Notes: generated from the letters alone by a model not told the origin. 64,000 bases of DNA from Stenotrophomonas sp. UBA2124 (GCA_002329155.1 DCXY01000029.1:71093-135092), one strand, 5' to 3'; counted from the first letter of the stretch, positions 47,075-57,165 are shown. Numbers and translations: made by a program.

Positions 47075-49510
47075 ATGTACCGCCCCACCTCGGCCCCGCT
47101 TGGCCTGGCCATCGCCCTGGCGCTGTCTTCCCCCGCTTTTGCCCAGGACGGCACCAACCCGGCCACCACGCTGGACACGGTTATCGTCACCGGCACCCGC
47201 GCCGTGGACCGCACCGTGCTCGAATCCACCTCCCCGGTGGACGTGCTCAGCGCCGAGGACATCCGCAAGGCGGGCGTGGTCAATGGCGAACTGGGCAGCG
47301 CGCTGCAGGCGCTGCTGCCGTCGTTCAACTTCCCGCGCCAGTCCAACTCCGGTGGTGCCGACCATGTGCGCGCCGCGCAGCTGCGTGGCCTCTCGCCGGA
47401 TCAGGTGCTGGTGCTGGTCAACGGCAAGCGCCGCCACAACAGCGCGCTGGTCAACACCGACAGCAAGATCGGCAAGGGCACCACGCCGGTGGACTTCAAC
47501 GCCATCCCGGTCAGCGCGATCAAGCGCATCGAAGTGCTGCGCGACGGCGCCGGCGCGCTGTACGGCTCTGACGCGGTGGCCGGGGTGATCAATGTGATCC
47601 TCGATGACATACCGGAAGGCGGTGCCATCGAAGCCAGCTTCGGCGCGCACCACACCGACCTCAAGCCGATCGGCCGCACCCTCACCGATGGCCAGAGCAG
47701 CTATGTCAGCGCCAAGGTCGGCACCGCACTCACCGACGATGGCGGCTTTCTGCGCGTGGGCCTGGAGCTGAAGAACCGCGAGGCCACCAACCGCGCCGGC
47801 TTCGACCAGATCCCGCCGTGGGAAGCACAGACGCCGGACAACCTGGCACTGGCCGGCAAGCGCAATTATTCGCTGGGCGATGGTGCCAGCAAGGATCTCA
47901 ACGCCTGGTTCAATACCGAAATTCCGTTCGGTGCCACTTCCAGAGCCTATGCCTTCGGCACCTACAACCAGCGTGACACCGAGGGTGCCAACTACTTCCG
48001 CTACCCGGATGGCGAGGCCAACTGGAAGCAGTTGTATCCCAACGGCTACCGCCCGATTTCCGAAGGCGAAAACCTCGACGCGCAGCTGGTTGCAGGCGCA
48101 CGCGGCCAGTGGGGTGAGTGGAACTACGATGCCAGCCTGGACCACGGCCGCAACGAGTTCACCTACCGCCTGCGCAACTCGCTCAACGCTTCACTGGGCC
48201 CAACCAGCCCCACCCGTTTCAAGACCGGTGATTTCAGCTTCGCGCAGACCACCGCCAATCTCGATGTGGGCCGCATCTTCGTGCGCGAGAACGACAGCCA
48301 CAGCCTGGGCTTTGGCGTGGAAGGCCGCCACGAACGCTACGAGACCGGCGCGGGCGACCCGGCCAGCTATGCCGCCGGCCCCTACACCGACCGTCCGACC
48401 GGCTCGCAGGCCGGTGGCGGCCTGGCCCCGCAGGACGAGGCGGACCTGTCGCGCGACGTGCTCAGCGCCTACGCCAGCCTGTCCTCCACCTTCGGCGAGA
48501 AGTTCTCCACCGATGTGGCCGCGCGCTACGAGCACTATGAAGACTTCGGCAGCGAGTTCACCGGCAAGCTCGGCGCACGCTACGAATTCGTCCCCGCGTT
48601 CGCCCTGCGTGGTGCGGTGAGCAACAACTTCCGCGCGCCGTCGCTGAGCCAGACCGGCTACGAATCCACCTCCACCGGCTATACCGCAGGTGGCCAGCTG
48701 GTGCAGGGCCGCCTGCTGTCGGTGAACAACCCCATCGCGCGTGCGCTGGGCGCCACCGATCTGGAGCCGGAGAAGTCGCTGAACTACAGCATCGGCTTCA
48801 CCAGCCGGATCGGCGGCCACTTCGACATGTCGCTGGATCTGTTCCAGATCGACATCGACGATCGCATCGCGCTGTCCGAAAGCATCACCGGTGACGCGCT
48901 CACCGATTTCGTGCAGCAGCGGTTCGGCGTGGGTGGGCTGGAAAGCGCGCATTACTTCGTCAACGCCGCCGACACCCGCACGCGCGGCGCGGAGTTTGTC
49001 GCCAACTGGCGGCAGTCGCTGGGCAACGGCGACCTGCTGCTGACCGGCACCTGGAGCTATGCCAAGACCGAGCTGAAGAACGTGCTGGCCACGCCCGCGC
49101 AGCTGCTGGCGCTGGACCCGGACTACGTGCTGTTCGGCGTTGAAGAGAGCAACACCCTCACTGATGCCGCACCGCGCACCCGAGCGCAGCTGGCCGCCAG
49201 CTGGGCCAATGACCGCTGGTCGCTGAGCAGCCGCGTCAGCCGCTACGGCAGCGCCACGCGCGTATTCGATTTCGGTGGCGGTTTCGTGCCCACCCAGACC
49301 TACAGCGCCGAATGGCAGCTGGATGCCGAAGCCGAATTCCGCATCACCCCGAAGTGGAGCGTGGCCATCGGCGGCCAGAACCTCACCGACAACTACCCGG
49401 ACCGATCCAACGAGGACATCCACTACTTCGGCAACCTGCCCTACGACGTGCTCTCGCCGGTCGGCAGCAACGGCGCGTACTGGTACGGCCGGGTTCGCTA
49501 TACGTTCTGA
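47075..49510 (+). CDS. TonB-dependent outer membrane receptor (second paralogue)
   Basis: The 811-residue protein starts at an ATG with GGAG upstream, has a signal peptide ending AFA, TLDTVIVTGTR as TonB-box region, a plug domain (RGLSPDQVLVLVNGKRRH, IEVLRDGAGALYGSDAVAGV) and a barrel ending in YTF with the C-terminal Phe needed for assembly. It shares many blocks with the receptor at 32931-35321, including FQIDIDDRI and DTRTRG, showing family duplication. Substrate unknown. Confidence 0.92.
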   Translation: MYRPTSAPLGLAIALALSSPAFAQDGTNPATTLDTVIVTGTRAVDRTVLESTSPVDVLSAEDIRKAGVVNGELGSALQALLPSFNFPRQSNSGGADHVRAAQLRGLSPDQVLVLVNGKRRHNSALVNTDSKIGKGTTPVDFNAIPVSAIKRIEVLRDGAGALYGSDAVAGVINVILDDIPEGGAIEASFGAHHTDLKPIGRTLTDGQSSYVSAKVGTALTDDGGFLRVGLELKNREATNRAGFDQIPPWEAQTPDNLALAGKRNYSLGDGASKDLNAWFNTEIPFGATSRAYAFGTYNQRDTEGANYFRYPDGEANWKQLYPNGYRPISEGENLDAQLVAGARGQWGEWNYDASLDHGRNEFTYRLRNSLNASLGPTSPTRFKTGDFSFAQTTANLDVGRIFVRENDSHSLGFGVEGRHERYETGAGDPASYAAGPYTDRPTGSQAGGGLAPQDEADLSRDVLSAYASLSSTFGEKFSTDVAARYEHYEDFGSEFTGKLGARYEFVPAFALRGAVSNNFRAPSLSQTGYESTSTGYTAGGQLVQGRLLSVNNPIARALGATDLEPEKSLNYSIGFTSRIGGHFDMSLDLFQIDIDDRIALSESITGDALTDFVQQRFGVGGLESAHYFVNAADTRTRGAEFVANWRQSLGNGDLLLTGTWSYAKTELKNVLATPAQLLALDPDYVLFGVEESNTLTDAAPRTRAQLAASWANDRWSLSSRVSRYGSATRVFDFGGGFVPTQTYSAEWQLDAEAEFRITPKWSVAIGGQNLTDNYPDRSNEDIHYFGNLPYDVLSPVGSNGAYWYGRVRYTF

Positions 49511-49540
49511 GGCACCTGCTGCCCACCCGCTCAGCCAATC

Positions 49541-49587
49541 CCTTCCCCCGCACGCGGGGGAAGGTGCCCTGAAAGGGCGGATGGGGG
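49541..49587. repeat. Single REP-like unit (same family as the 80-bp array)
   Basis: CCTTCCCCCGCACGCGGGGGAAGG followed by TGCCCTGAAAGGGCGGATGGGGG is the reverse orientation of the hairpin part of the 39761-40135 units. It lies 30 bp after the TonB receptor gene and may act as its terminator. Confidence 0.8.
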
Positions 49588-49749
49588 AGCATCGCCGGCA
49601 CCTTCAGCCTGCTCCGGTTCAACCGCCACCGGCCCACTTCACCGCACCGCCCTCCACACCCCCGTCATCCCGAATTAACACCGCATCGCTTCCCTTACGC
49701 ATGCCGGCAGATCGACCCGGCCGGCCTGTCCATCCGTGTGGAGGCGTAT

Positions 49750-51102
49750 ATGTTCGAGTCGTTGATCCGCGAAGCGGCAAGCCGCTTTCATCTTGGCGAC
49801 AACGCAGGACGCCTGGTGCGCCTGCTTGTCGATTCCATTTTCGACCCGGCCTATGGGGGCTTTGCCGGCCTGCGACGACGCTTCGACGAAGCCGGGCTCG
49901 ATGGCCTGTTCTCATCCTGGATAGGCACCACGCCCGGTGACAACGTGCTGCAGCCGGACCAGTTCAGTGCCGGCTTCGGCCAGACCCAGGCCAGCTCCAT
50001 CGCCAACACACTCGGCATTCCCGTGGCCGCGGTGAACATGGCCGGCGCCTGGCTGCTGCCCAAGATCATCGGCCTGCTCACGCCGGGCGGCACCATTCCC
50101 ACCACACGCCCCGCTGATTACGAAGGCTGGTTCACCGCAGCGCCTGTCGCGGCCGCACCGGTGGAACCGGTTCATGTCACGCGCCCGGCGCCCACACCGG
50201 TGGCGTCTTCCGGCGGCTGGTGGAAGTGGGTGTTGCTGCTGCTGGCACTGCTCATCGCGTTCTTCCTGTTCCGCAGCTGCAGGAAGGAGGAAGCCGTCGT
50301 GCCTCCGCCGCCCGCCACACCGGTTGCCGCCACGCAGCCTGCCGCGCCTGCGGAAAAGGCCAACGCGCGCTTCGGCTTCGAGAATGTCGATGGCAAGGTG
50401 ATGGTCAACGGCCAGGTGCCGACCGATGCCGAAAAGACCCGGCTGTGGGATGCGCTCAAGGCCAACTTCGGCGAAGGCAACCTGTCCGGCGACATCACCG
50501 TTGACCCGGCCACCCTGCCTGCCGAGTGGCTGGACAAGCTCATCGCCGCCCTGCCCGAGCTGAAAGCCAAGGGGCTGAAATTCGGCTTTGATGGCAACAA
50601 GCTCAGCATCGACACCAGTGGTCTTGCCGAAGCCGATCGTTTCACCGTCAGCGACAAGTTGCGCAGCCTGTTTGGCGGCTTCGAGATCAGCGGCCTGTGG
50701 GACCGCGCCGCCGCAGCACTCGCGGGGCTCAAGGCCGGTTTCAGCAGCGGTGATCTGGTGAAGGCACTGAACCTGATGAACATCTATTTCGACACAGGTT
50801 CGGCCAGCATCACCCGCGACAGCATGGAAACCCTCACCAGTGCAGCCAATGCGATCAAGCAGGCCCCCGCCGGCACGGTGATCGAAGTGGGCGGGCATAC
50901 AGACAACACCGGCGATGCCGCCGCCAACATGACCCTGAGCCAGCAGCGCGCCGATGCCGTCGTCGCCAAGCTCGGCGAACTGGGTGTCGCGGCCGGCACG
51001 CTCACCGCCAAGGGCTATGGCCAGACCAAGCCACGCGCCAGCAACGACACCGAGGAAGGCAAGGCACAGAACCGCCGCATCGAGTTCGCAGTGACCAAAT
51101 AA
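49750..51102 (+). CDS. YidB-like domain fused to an OmpA C-terminal domain
   Basis: The ATG at 49750 is chosen because GGAGG lies 5 nt upstream. The 450-residue protein has an N-terminal YidB/DUF937-like helical domain (residues 1-120: FGQTQASSIANTLGIPV), one membrane helix near 155-175 (WVLLLLALLIAFFLF), a middle region with a BON-like part (NGQVPTDAEKTRLWDAL) and a C-terminal OmpA peptidoglycan-binding domain (EVGGHTDNTGDAAANMTLSQQ). It probably tethers the inner membrane to the cell wall. The exact role is unknown. Confidence 0.85.
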   Translation: MFESLIREAASRFHLGDNAGRLVRLLVDSIFDPAYGGFAGLRRRFDEAGLDGLFSSWIGTTPGDNVLQPDQFSAGFGQTQASSIANTLGIPVAAVNMAGAWLLPKIIGLLTPGGTIPTTRPADYEGWFTAAPVAAAPVEPVHVTRPAPTPVASSGGWWKWVLLLLALLIAFFLFRSCRKEEAVVPPPPATPVAATQPAAPAEKANARFGFENVDGKVMVNGQVPTDAEKTRLWDALKANFGEGNLSGDITVDPATLPAEWLDKLIAALPELKAKGLKFGFDGNKLSIDTSGLAEADRFTVSDKLRSLFGGFEISGLWDRAAAALAGLKAGFSSGDLVKALNLMNIYFDTGSASITRDSMETLTSAANAIKQAPAGTVIEVGGHTDNTGDAAANMTLSQQRADAVVAKLGELGVAAGTLTAKGYGQTKPRASNDTEEGKAQNRRIEFAVTK

Positions 51103-51110
51103 GCACTCTT

Positions 51111-51360
51111 GCCCCTCTCCCGCGCGCGGGAGAGGGGTTGGGGTGAGGGCAACGAAGTCAGATGGAGTGAATACGCTGCGGGGGGCGCCCACGATTGGAC
51201 TTCAAACCCCAAAGCACCAATAGCGCCCTCATCCACCCCTTCGGGGCACCGTTCCCCCCAAAGGGGGCAGGTTCCACAGACGGGAGAAGGGTGTGATCTG
51301 CGCCTTGCTGGGGTTCTCTGGCAGCTCGGCTGAGATTGGACGCCAATCAGGCATCGGAGC
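51111..51360 (+). repeat. Composite ~240-bp intergenic repeat, copy 1
   Basis: It consists of a family B hairpin (CCCCTCTCCCGCGCGCGGGAGAGGGG with GTTGGGGTGAGGGC), a ~75-bp spacer (CGAAGTCAGATGGA, TTGGACTTCAA, CACCAATAGCGCCCTCATCC), a second hairpin CCCCTTCGGGG and a degenerate G-rich tail continuing to GATCTGCGC and beyond. The whole order recurs, inverted, at 59240-59485. It fills the 327-bp gap before otsB except for the otsB promoter; no gene is supported. Confidence 0.85.
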
Positions 51361-51429
51361 GGGTCTTTGCGAGCGCCGCGACAAACCTCTGCTCGCATGA
51401 CCTTTCTGTAACACCCGATAGGGCATAGT

Positions 51430-52182
51430 GTGCGCATGCTCGAACAACTACAGCGTCCGCCACCTCCGGCGCTGGCGGATGACGATGCGCTGTTTCTCGA
51501 TGTCGACGGCACCCTGGTCGCCTTTGCCGACCATCCCGACAAGGTGGTGCCTGCCGACGATCTGCCGCACCTGTTGCAGAATACCGCCCAACGACTGGGA
51601 GGCGCACTGGCACTGGTCAGTGGCCGGCCCGTGGATCAGCTTGATCGGCTGACGCACCCACTGCGCCTGCCTGCCGCCGGCCTGCACGGCGCACAGCTGC
51701 GCCCGCTGGCCGACCACGACATCCCCGCCGCCGACACCGCCGAGTGGCTGCATGACCTGCATCTGCGCGCTGAAAAGCTCGCCCACCAGCACCCCGGCGT
51801 ATTGGTCGAACACAAGGGCAGCGCGCTCGCCCTGCATTGGCGCCTGGCACCGCAGGCCGCTGATGCAGTGCAGTCCTTCGCGCGGGAACAGCTCGCACGA
51901 CTACCCGGCGTGCGCCTGCAGCCGGGCAACAACGTCATCGAATTCGTGACCGCCCTGCATGACAAGGGCAGCGCAGTGCGCACACTGATGCAAGCACCAC
52001 CTTTTTCTGGCCGCCGCCCCATCTTCGTGGGCGATGACCTCACCGATGAAGCCGGCTTCACCGCCGCCGCGCAGCTGGGCGGCCACGGCGTGCTGGTAGG
52101 CAGCCGCGCCGGCAGCAATGCGCGCCATGCGCTGGCTGACATCGACGCCGTGCACCGTTGGCTGCGCGGCACACCGCCGTAA
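51430..52182 (+). CDS. otsB: Trehalose-6-phosphate phosphatase
   Basis: The 250-residue HAD enzyme removes phosphate from trehalose-6-phosphate. It has the nucleophile motif FLDVDGTLVAF near residue 25 and the C-terminal metal-binding VGDDLTDEAGF. GTG at 51430 is preferred over ATG at 51436 because AGGG lies 6 nt before it. It leads a cluster with a GH15 hydrolase and otsA. Confidence 0.94.
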   Translation: MRMLEQLQRPPPPALADDDALFLDVDGTLVAFADHPDKVVPADDLPHLLQNTAQRLGGALALVSGRPVDQLDRLTHPLRLPAAGLHGAQLRPLADHDIPAADTAEWLHDLHLRAEKLAHQHPGVLVEHKGSALALHWRLAPQAADAVQSFAREQLARLPGVRLQPGNNVIEFVTALHDKGSAVRTLMQAPPFSGRRPIFVGDDLTDEAGFTAAAQLGGHGVLVGSRAGSNARHALADIDAVHRWLRGTPP

Positions 52183-52232
52183 ATCCTGCGGCACCCATGG
52201 CGCTCCGGCGCCATCCAACACAGGAGAACACA

Positions 52233-54014
52233 ATGCAACGGGCCAACCTCGACCTGGCCGTCATCGGCAATGGCAGCTTCGGCGCACTGATCGACAAGCG
52301 CGCACGCATCGTCTGGAGTTGCCTGCCAGCGTTTGATGGTGACCCCGGTTTCTGCGCGCTGCTCTCGCCCACCGATCACGACGGCGGCGATTTCAGCATC
52401 GAGCTGGAAGACTTCAGCCACAGCGAGCAGCAGTACTTCACCAATACCGCGATCCTGCGCACGGTGCTGCACGACGCGCACGGCGGCGCAGTGGAGGTGA
52501 TCGACTTCGCCCCACGCTGGAAGCGTAATGGCCGCCTGTACCGGCCACCAAGCGTGATCCGCCGCATCCGCCCGCTCGCTGGCTCGCCGCGCATCCGCGT
52601 ACTGGCGCGGCCATTGGCCGACTGGGGCGCGCGTGTGCCTGAGACCACCTGGGGCAGCAATCACCTGCGCTGGCTGCTGCCGGGCTTCACCCTGCGCCTG
52701 ACCACCGATGTGCCGGTGCGCTTCATCCGCGACGCCCTGCCCTTCGCGCTGACCCAGCCGATGGAGCTGGTGCTGGGCGTGGATGAAACCCTCACCCAGC
52801 CGTTGGCCAGCTACGCGCAGGATGCGCAGCAGCGCACCGCCGAATACTGGCGCGAGTGGGTGCGCTACCTGTCCATTCCGCTGGAATGGCAGGACGCGGT
52901 TATCCGCAGCGCGATCACCCTGAAGCTGTGCCAGTACGAGGACAGCGGCGCCATCATCGCGGCGATGACCACCTCCATTCCGGAGGCACCGGGCAGTTCA
53001 CGCAACTGGGATTACCGCTATTGCTGGCTGCGCGATGCCGCCTTCGTGGTGCGCGCACTCAACCGGCTGGGCGCAACCCGCTCGATGGAAGGCTTCCTGC
53101 ACTACATCTTCAACCTGGCCAGCAACGACGGCAGCCTGCAGCCCCTGTACGGTATCGCCATGGAGGACCGGCTGGACGAACACGAGGTGCCATCACTGGC
53201 CGGCTATCGCGGCATGGGCCCGGTACGGCGCGGCAACCTGGCCTGGGTGCAGAAGCAGCATGACGTGTATGGCTCGGTGGTGCTGGCCTCCACCCAGCTG
53301 TTCTTCGACCAGCGGCTGGAGGCACCCGGCGATGCCGCCACCTTCGCGCGGCTGGAGCCACTCGGCGAACGCGCCTATGCGCTGCACGACGTGCCTGATG
53401 CCGGCCTGTGGGAGTTCCGTGGTCGCACCTCCGTGCACACGTATACCGCTGCCATGTGCTGGGCTGCCTGCGACCGACTGGCCAAGATCGCCCTGCGCCT
53501 GCAGTTGAACGAACGCGCAGCACTGTGGCGCCAGCGCGCCGACGCCATCCACCAGCGCGTGCTGGAACGTGGCTGGAACGAGGAACTGGGCCATTTCACC
53601 GATGCCTGGGGCAGCCGGCACCTGGATGCATCGCTGCTGTTGCTGGCCGACATCGGCTTCATCGACCCCATGGATCCGCGCTACATCGCCACGGTGGAAG
53701 CCATCGGCCGCGATCTCAAACACGGCGATGCCCTGTTCCGCTACATCGCGCCGGATGACTTCGGCGCGCCGGAAACCAGCTTCACCATCTGCACGTTCTG
53801 GTACATCGACGCGCTGGCCGCCATCGGCCGCATGGACGAAGCGCGCGCCCTGTTCGAGAGCGTGCTGGCGCGCCGCAACCATGTGGGCCTGCTGTCCGAA
53901 GACCTGGCCTTCAGCGATGGCGAAATGTGGGGCAACTTCCCGCAGACGTACTCGCATGTGGGCCTGATCACGGCGGCCATGCGGCTCTCGCGCAACTGGC
54001 AGGACGCCTCATGA
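52233..54014 (+). CDS. Glycoside hydrolase family 15 protein (glucoamylase/trehalase-like)
   Basis: The ATG at 52233 is preceded by AGGAGA. The 593-residue protein has the N-terminal beta-domain (IGNGSFGALIDKRARIVW) and the (alpha/alpha)6 barrel with RNWDYRYCWLRDAAF and, near the C-terminus, LSEDLAFSDGEMWGNFPQTY with the expected catalytic Glu. There is no signal peptide, so it acts in the cytoplasm. Bacterial members include trehalases and alpha-glucan hydrolases. Its place between otsB and otsA, overlapping otsA by 4 bp, suggests it trims trehalose or a related glucan. Confidence 0.88.
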   Translation: MQRANLDLAVIGNGSFGALIDKRARIVWSCLPAFDGDPGFCALLSPTDHDGGDFSIELEDFSHSEQQYFTNTAILRTVLHDAHGGAVEVIDFAPRWKRNGRLYRPPSVIRRIRPLAGSPRIRVLARPLADWGARVPETTWGSNHLRWLLPGFTLRLTTDVPVRFIRDALPFALTQPMELVLGVDETLTQPLASYAQDAQQRTAEYWREWVRYLSIPLEWQDAVIRSAITLKLCQYEDSGAIIAAMTTSIPEAPGSSRNWDYRYCWLRDAAFVVRALNRLGATRSMEGFLHYIFNLASNDGSLQPLYGIAMEDRLDEHEVPSLAGYRGMGPVRRGNLAWVQKQHDVYGSVVLASTQLFFDQRLEAPGDAATFARLEPLGERAYALHDVPDAGLWEFRGRTSVHTYTAAMCWAACDRLAKIALRLQLNERAALWRQRADAIHQRVLERGWNEELGHFTDAWGSRHLDASLLLLADIGFIDPMDPRYIATVEAIGRDLKHGDALFRYIAPDDFGAPETSFTICTFWYIDALAAIGRMDEARALFESVLARRNHVGLLSEDLAFSDGEMWGNFPQTYSHVGLITAAMRLSRNWQDAS

Positions 54015-55381
54015 GCCGGCTGGTGGTGGTGTCCAACCGCGTGGCGGTACCGGGCGAATCGCGCGCAGGCGGCCTTGCGGTGGGCCTGCTGGCGGCACTG
54101 CAGGAACGTGGCGGGCTGTGGTTCGGCTGGAGCGGGCGCAGCGTCACCGAGGAAAGCGGCCACCTGCACGAGCAGACCGACGGCAACATCCGCTACGTCA
54201 CCATGGACCTCTCCAAACAAGACCTGGAGACCTACTACAACGGCTTCGCCAACCGCGCGCTCTGGCCGCTGCTGCACTTCCGTCTGGACCTGGTGGACTA
54301 CGACCGCGGCAAACGCGAGGGCTACTGGAAGGTCAACCGTCTGTTTGCCGACAAGCTGGCACCGTTGCTGCGCGAAGACGACACGGTCTGGATTCACGAC
54401 TACCACCTGATTCCACTGGCCGCGCTGCTGCGCGAACGTGGCATCGGCTGCCGCATCGGCTTCTTCCTGCATGTGCCGATGCCCTCGGCCGATCTGGTGC
54501 AGGCGCTGCCCGACCACCGCGCCCTGTTCACCGCGCTCTACGCCTATGACCTTATCGGCTTCCAGACCCGCCGCGATGTGGACCGCTTCCAGTCCTACGT
54601 GCGCCAGTTCGGCGGCGGCAGCCTGCTGGAAAGCGAGTGGATACTGGCACCGGATGGCCGCCGCATCCGCACCGCGCCCTTCCCCATCGGCATCGACACC
54701 GGGCACATCGCCCAGCAGGCACGCACGGCCACCAGCAGCAACGCCGTGCGCGCACTGCGTACCAGCCTGGAGCACCGCAAACTGGCCATCGGCGTGGACC
54801 GGCTGGACTACTCCAAGGGCCTGCCCGAACGCTTCCACGGCTTCGAGAACTACCTGCGCCGCTACCCGCAGCAGAAGGGCACGATGACCTTCCTGCAGAT
54901 CGCGCCGGTGTCACGCGGCACGGTCAGCGAGTACCGCAAGCTGCGCAGCGAGCTGGAACGGCTGGCGGGCCACATCAACGGCAGCCATGCCGAAGCCGAC
55001 TGGACACCGCTGCGCTACGTCAACCAGAACTACGCGCACCGCACACTCACCGGCTTCTATCGCGAGGCGGCGGTCGGGCTGGTGACGCCGCTGCGTGACG
55101 GCATGAATCTGGTGGCCAAGGAATACGTGGCATCGCAGGACCCGGAGAACCCCGGCGTGCTGGTGCTGTCACTGCTGGCCGGTGCCGCCAACGAGCTGAA
55201 GCAGGCACTGCTGGTGAACCCGCACGATCTGGATGGCGTGGCCGATGCCATCGCCACGGCCGCCAACATGCCGCGTGCCGAACGCATCGAACGCTGGCAG
55301 GAAATGATGCAACACCTGCGCGAGCACGACATCAACCGCTGGCGCCGTGATTACCTGCATGCGCTGGAAGCAGACTACTGA
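54011..55381 (+). CDS. otsA: Trehalose-6-phosphate synthase
   Basis: The 456-residue GT20 enzyme joins UDP-glucose and glucose-6-phosphate. Its start ATG overlaps the GH15 stop (ATGA). Visible motifs are VSNRVAVPGESRAGGLA with the substrate loop, WIHDYHLIPLAALL, FFLHVPMPS, GVDRLDYSKGLPERF and LVTPLRDGMNLVAKEYVA. With OtsB it makes trehalose, an osmo- and desiccation protectant. Confidence 0.95.
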   Translation: MSRLVVVSNRVAVPGESRAGGLAVGLLAALQERGGLWFGWSGRSVTEESGHLHEQTDGNIRYVTMDLSKQDLETYYNGFANRALWPLLHFRLDLVDYDRGKREGYWKVNRLFADKLAPLLREDDTVWIHDYHLIPLAALLRERGIGCRIGFFLHVPMPSADLVQALPDHRALFTALYAYDLIGFQTRRDVDRFQSYVRQFGGGSLLESEWILAPDGRRIRTAPFPIGIDTGHIAQQARTATSSNAVRALRTSLEHRKLAIGVDRLDYSKGLPERFHGFENYLRRYPQQKGTMTFLQIAPVSRGTVSEYRKLRSELERLAGHINGSHAEADWTPLRYVNQNYAHRTLTGFYREAAVGLVTPLRDGMNLVAKEYVASQDPENPGVLVLSLLAGAANELKQALLVNPHDLDGVADAIATAANMPRAERIERWQEMMQHLREHDINRWRRDYLHALEADY

Positions 55382-55439
55382 GCTGAAGGACGCTCACACG
55401 GCAGCATCCGCGAAAGCAATGGGCGATGCAGCTGCACAC

Positions 55440-55847
55440 TCAATCGAGAAAGCGCCCCTGCTGCTCCGGCGCGGGCAGGTAACAGGCATCGTGCCGACCA
55501 AACCAGCGGTAGCGGTTGCGCGCCAGCCAGCGGTAGCTGCGGTCGCGTGCCGGACGCGGCAACCAGCGTGCGATGGTGGCCAGCCGCCACAACCCGCCCA
55601 GGCCTGCCAGCACACGCAGAATGGCATCGCTGTCGGTGTAGGCACGGCCCTGTTCCACCAGCAGGAACGACAGCGGATCGTCTGGGTCCAGCCCGTGCGT
55701 GGCAAGCAGCGCACGGCCGTTGGCACCCTGTATGGCGGCGAAACGGTAGCGCCCCTGCCGGTCGAAACGCAGCAGAAAACCCACCCAGCGGCTGCAGAGC
55801 GCGCAGACACCATCAAACACAATCACCGGCGCCTGCACCGCACTCAT
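55440..55847 (-). CDS. DCC-family thiol-disulfide oxidoreductase-like protein (DUF393)
   Basis: The 135-residue protein has the thioredoxin-like signature VIVFDGVCALCSRWVGF with the DxxCxxC motif at about residues 12-17. The substrate is unknown. Its ATG overlaps the end of the DUF4166 gene by 4 bp; it is last of four coupled genes starting with rluD. Confidence 0.88.
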   Translation of the reverse strand: MSAVQAPVIVFDGVCALCSRWVGFLLRFDRQGRYRFAAIQGANGRALLATHGLDPDDPLSFLLVEQGRAYTDSDAILRVLAGLGGLWRLATIARWLPRPARDRSYRWLARNRYRWFGRHDACYLPAPEQQGRFLD

Positions 55848-56386
55848 CCGTGCTCGCCTTCCGGCAGCAGCCAGCCTTCGTAACGGATCAACCTGCCGAT
55901 CAGCGGCATCGACACATCCACCAGAAATTCATAGCGCCCCGCCTGCTCACGCTCACGGCAGTGCACCTGCGCGAACCAGCGCGCCGGCAATGGCAGCAGG
56001 CCGAATGCCCAGACCCGCTCGGCACGCCACAGTATCTGCCCTGCCTCGGCACGCAGGCCGAAGCGGAAACGCACGGCACCCAGCTGCTCATGCAAGCGTC
56101 CGTGCCGCTGCCACAGCCGCGAGGCCATGCGCGCCGTACCGAAGCGCCGGCTCCAGCGTTCGCCCGCAGCATCGGTCACGAATTGCACGCTCACCGGCAC
56201 GGTCGAAGTCGGTGGCAGCCGCGCCAGCCAGGCGCAGGGCGCCACCAGCCAATGGGTGCCACGCAGCACCTCGCCCTGCCCGCTCCAGTCCTGGGTGCCC
56301 TGCACCGAATGCAACGCGCGCAGCAACGGCGGCAGCTGTTCAAACGCGGGCGCGCCCAGCACCTGCGCGAACAGCGGCGCGGTCAT
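55844..56386 (-). CDS. DUF4166 protein
   Basis: The ATG at 56386 overlaps the pgeF end by 4 bp and gives a 180-residue product. It matches DUF4166: LPPLLRALHSVQG, LARLPPTSTVPVSVQF, ERWSRRFGTARMAS and PLIGRLIRYEGWL. No catalytic motif or membrane helix is evident. It often accompanies redox or membrane genes, and here it precedes a DCC protein; the function is unknown. Confidence 0.78.
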   Translation of the reverse strand: MTAPLFAQVLGAPAFEQLPPLLRALHSVQGTQDWSGQGEVLRGTHWLVAPCAWLARLPPTSTVPVSVQFVTDAAGERWSRRFGTARMASRLWQRHGRLHEQLGAVRFRFGLRAEAGQILWRAERVWAFGLLPLPARWFAQVHCREREQAGRYEFLVDVSMPLIGRLIRYEGWLLPEGEHG

Positions 56387-57165
56387 GGCTGCATCCACAC
56401 CAGCGTGGCGATGCGGCCACTGCGGCGGTCGCGGCGGTGCGAGAACCAGCGCGCGGGATCGGCGATGGTGCATTGGTCACCGCCATGGATATCCGCGGCC
56501 TGCATGCCAGCAGCCAGCAGGCGCTGGCGTGCCAGCGCATACAGGTCCACGCGCCAGTGCCCCGGCCGGGTGGCAGTGAAGGCCGCTTCGGCATCGGCCG
56601 AGTGCGCGAGGAAGGCGTCATGCACGTCCACACCAATCTCGTAATGTGCCGGCCCTGCGGCCGGCCCCAGCCACGCGATCACCTCGCTGGCTGGCGTGTG
56701 CATCGCCTTGAGGGTGTTCTCCAGCATGCCATCGGCCAGACCGCGCCAGCCGGCATGCGCGGCACCTACTTCGCTGCCATCGCGCGCGGCGAACAGCACC
56801 GGCAGGCAGTCGGCGGTGAGGATGGCCAGCACCACGCCCGGCACCGACGTCACCGCGGCATCGGCCACCGGTTCGGCGTCCACGCCCTGCGCCGTGGGCG
56901 GTGCATCGAAGCGCAGCGCACCGGTGCCATGCACCTGCCGCAGCCAATGCGGCGCCGATGGCAAGCCGCCCAGCTGCTGCAGCTGGTCGCGGTTGCACTG
57001 CACCTGCGCCGGGTCATCGCCCTCGGCACTGCTGCGGTTGCCCAGGTTGAAACTGTCGAACGGCGGCTGCGAGCCCCCTGCACCATGGCGCAGGGTGGTG
57101 AAACCATGCACCCCCGGCGGCGCCGGCCAATCGGCCAACAGGGCTGGCAGTGCGGCGCGGCTCAC
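56383..57165 (-). CDS. pgeF: Peptidoglycan editing factor / purine nucleoside phosphorylase (laccase-domain)
   Basis: The 260-residue YfiH/YlmD protein has [20 protein letters not shown] with the metal-binding Cys, [14 protein letters not shown] with His, and a C-terminal HRRDRRSGR. Relatives cleave purine nucleosides; in E. coli the gene was linked to correct peptidoglycan composition. It overlaps rluD by 4 bp, an arrangement kept in many proteobacteria. Confidence 0.92.
   Translation of the reverse strand: MSRAALPALLADWPAPPGVHGFTTLRHGAGGSQPPFDSFNLGNRSSAEGDDPAQVQCNRDQLQQLGGLPSAPHWLRQVHGTGALRFDAPPTAQGVDAEPVADAAVTSVPGVVLAILTADCLPVLFAARDGSEVGAAHAGWRGLADGMLENTLKAMHTPASEVIAWLGPAAGPAHYEIGVDVHDAFLAHSADAEAAFTATRPGHWRVDLYALARQRLLAAGMQAADIHGGDQCTIADPARWFSHRRDRRSGRIATLVWMQP

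Noticed and set aside
51109..51333. Small protein encoded by the composite repeat
   Set aside because: The matching frame in the 59240-59485 copy exists, but most differences are amino-acid changing, so there is no sign of protein-level selection.
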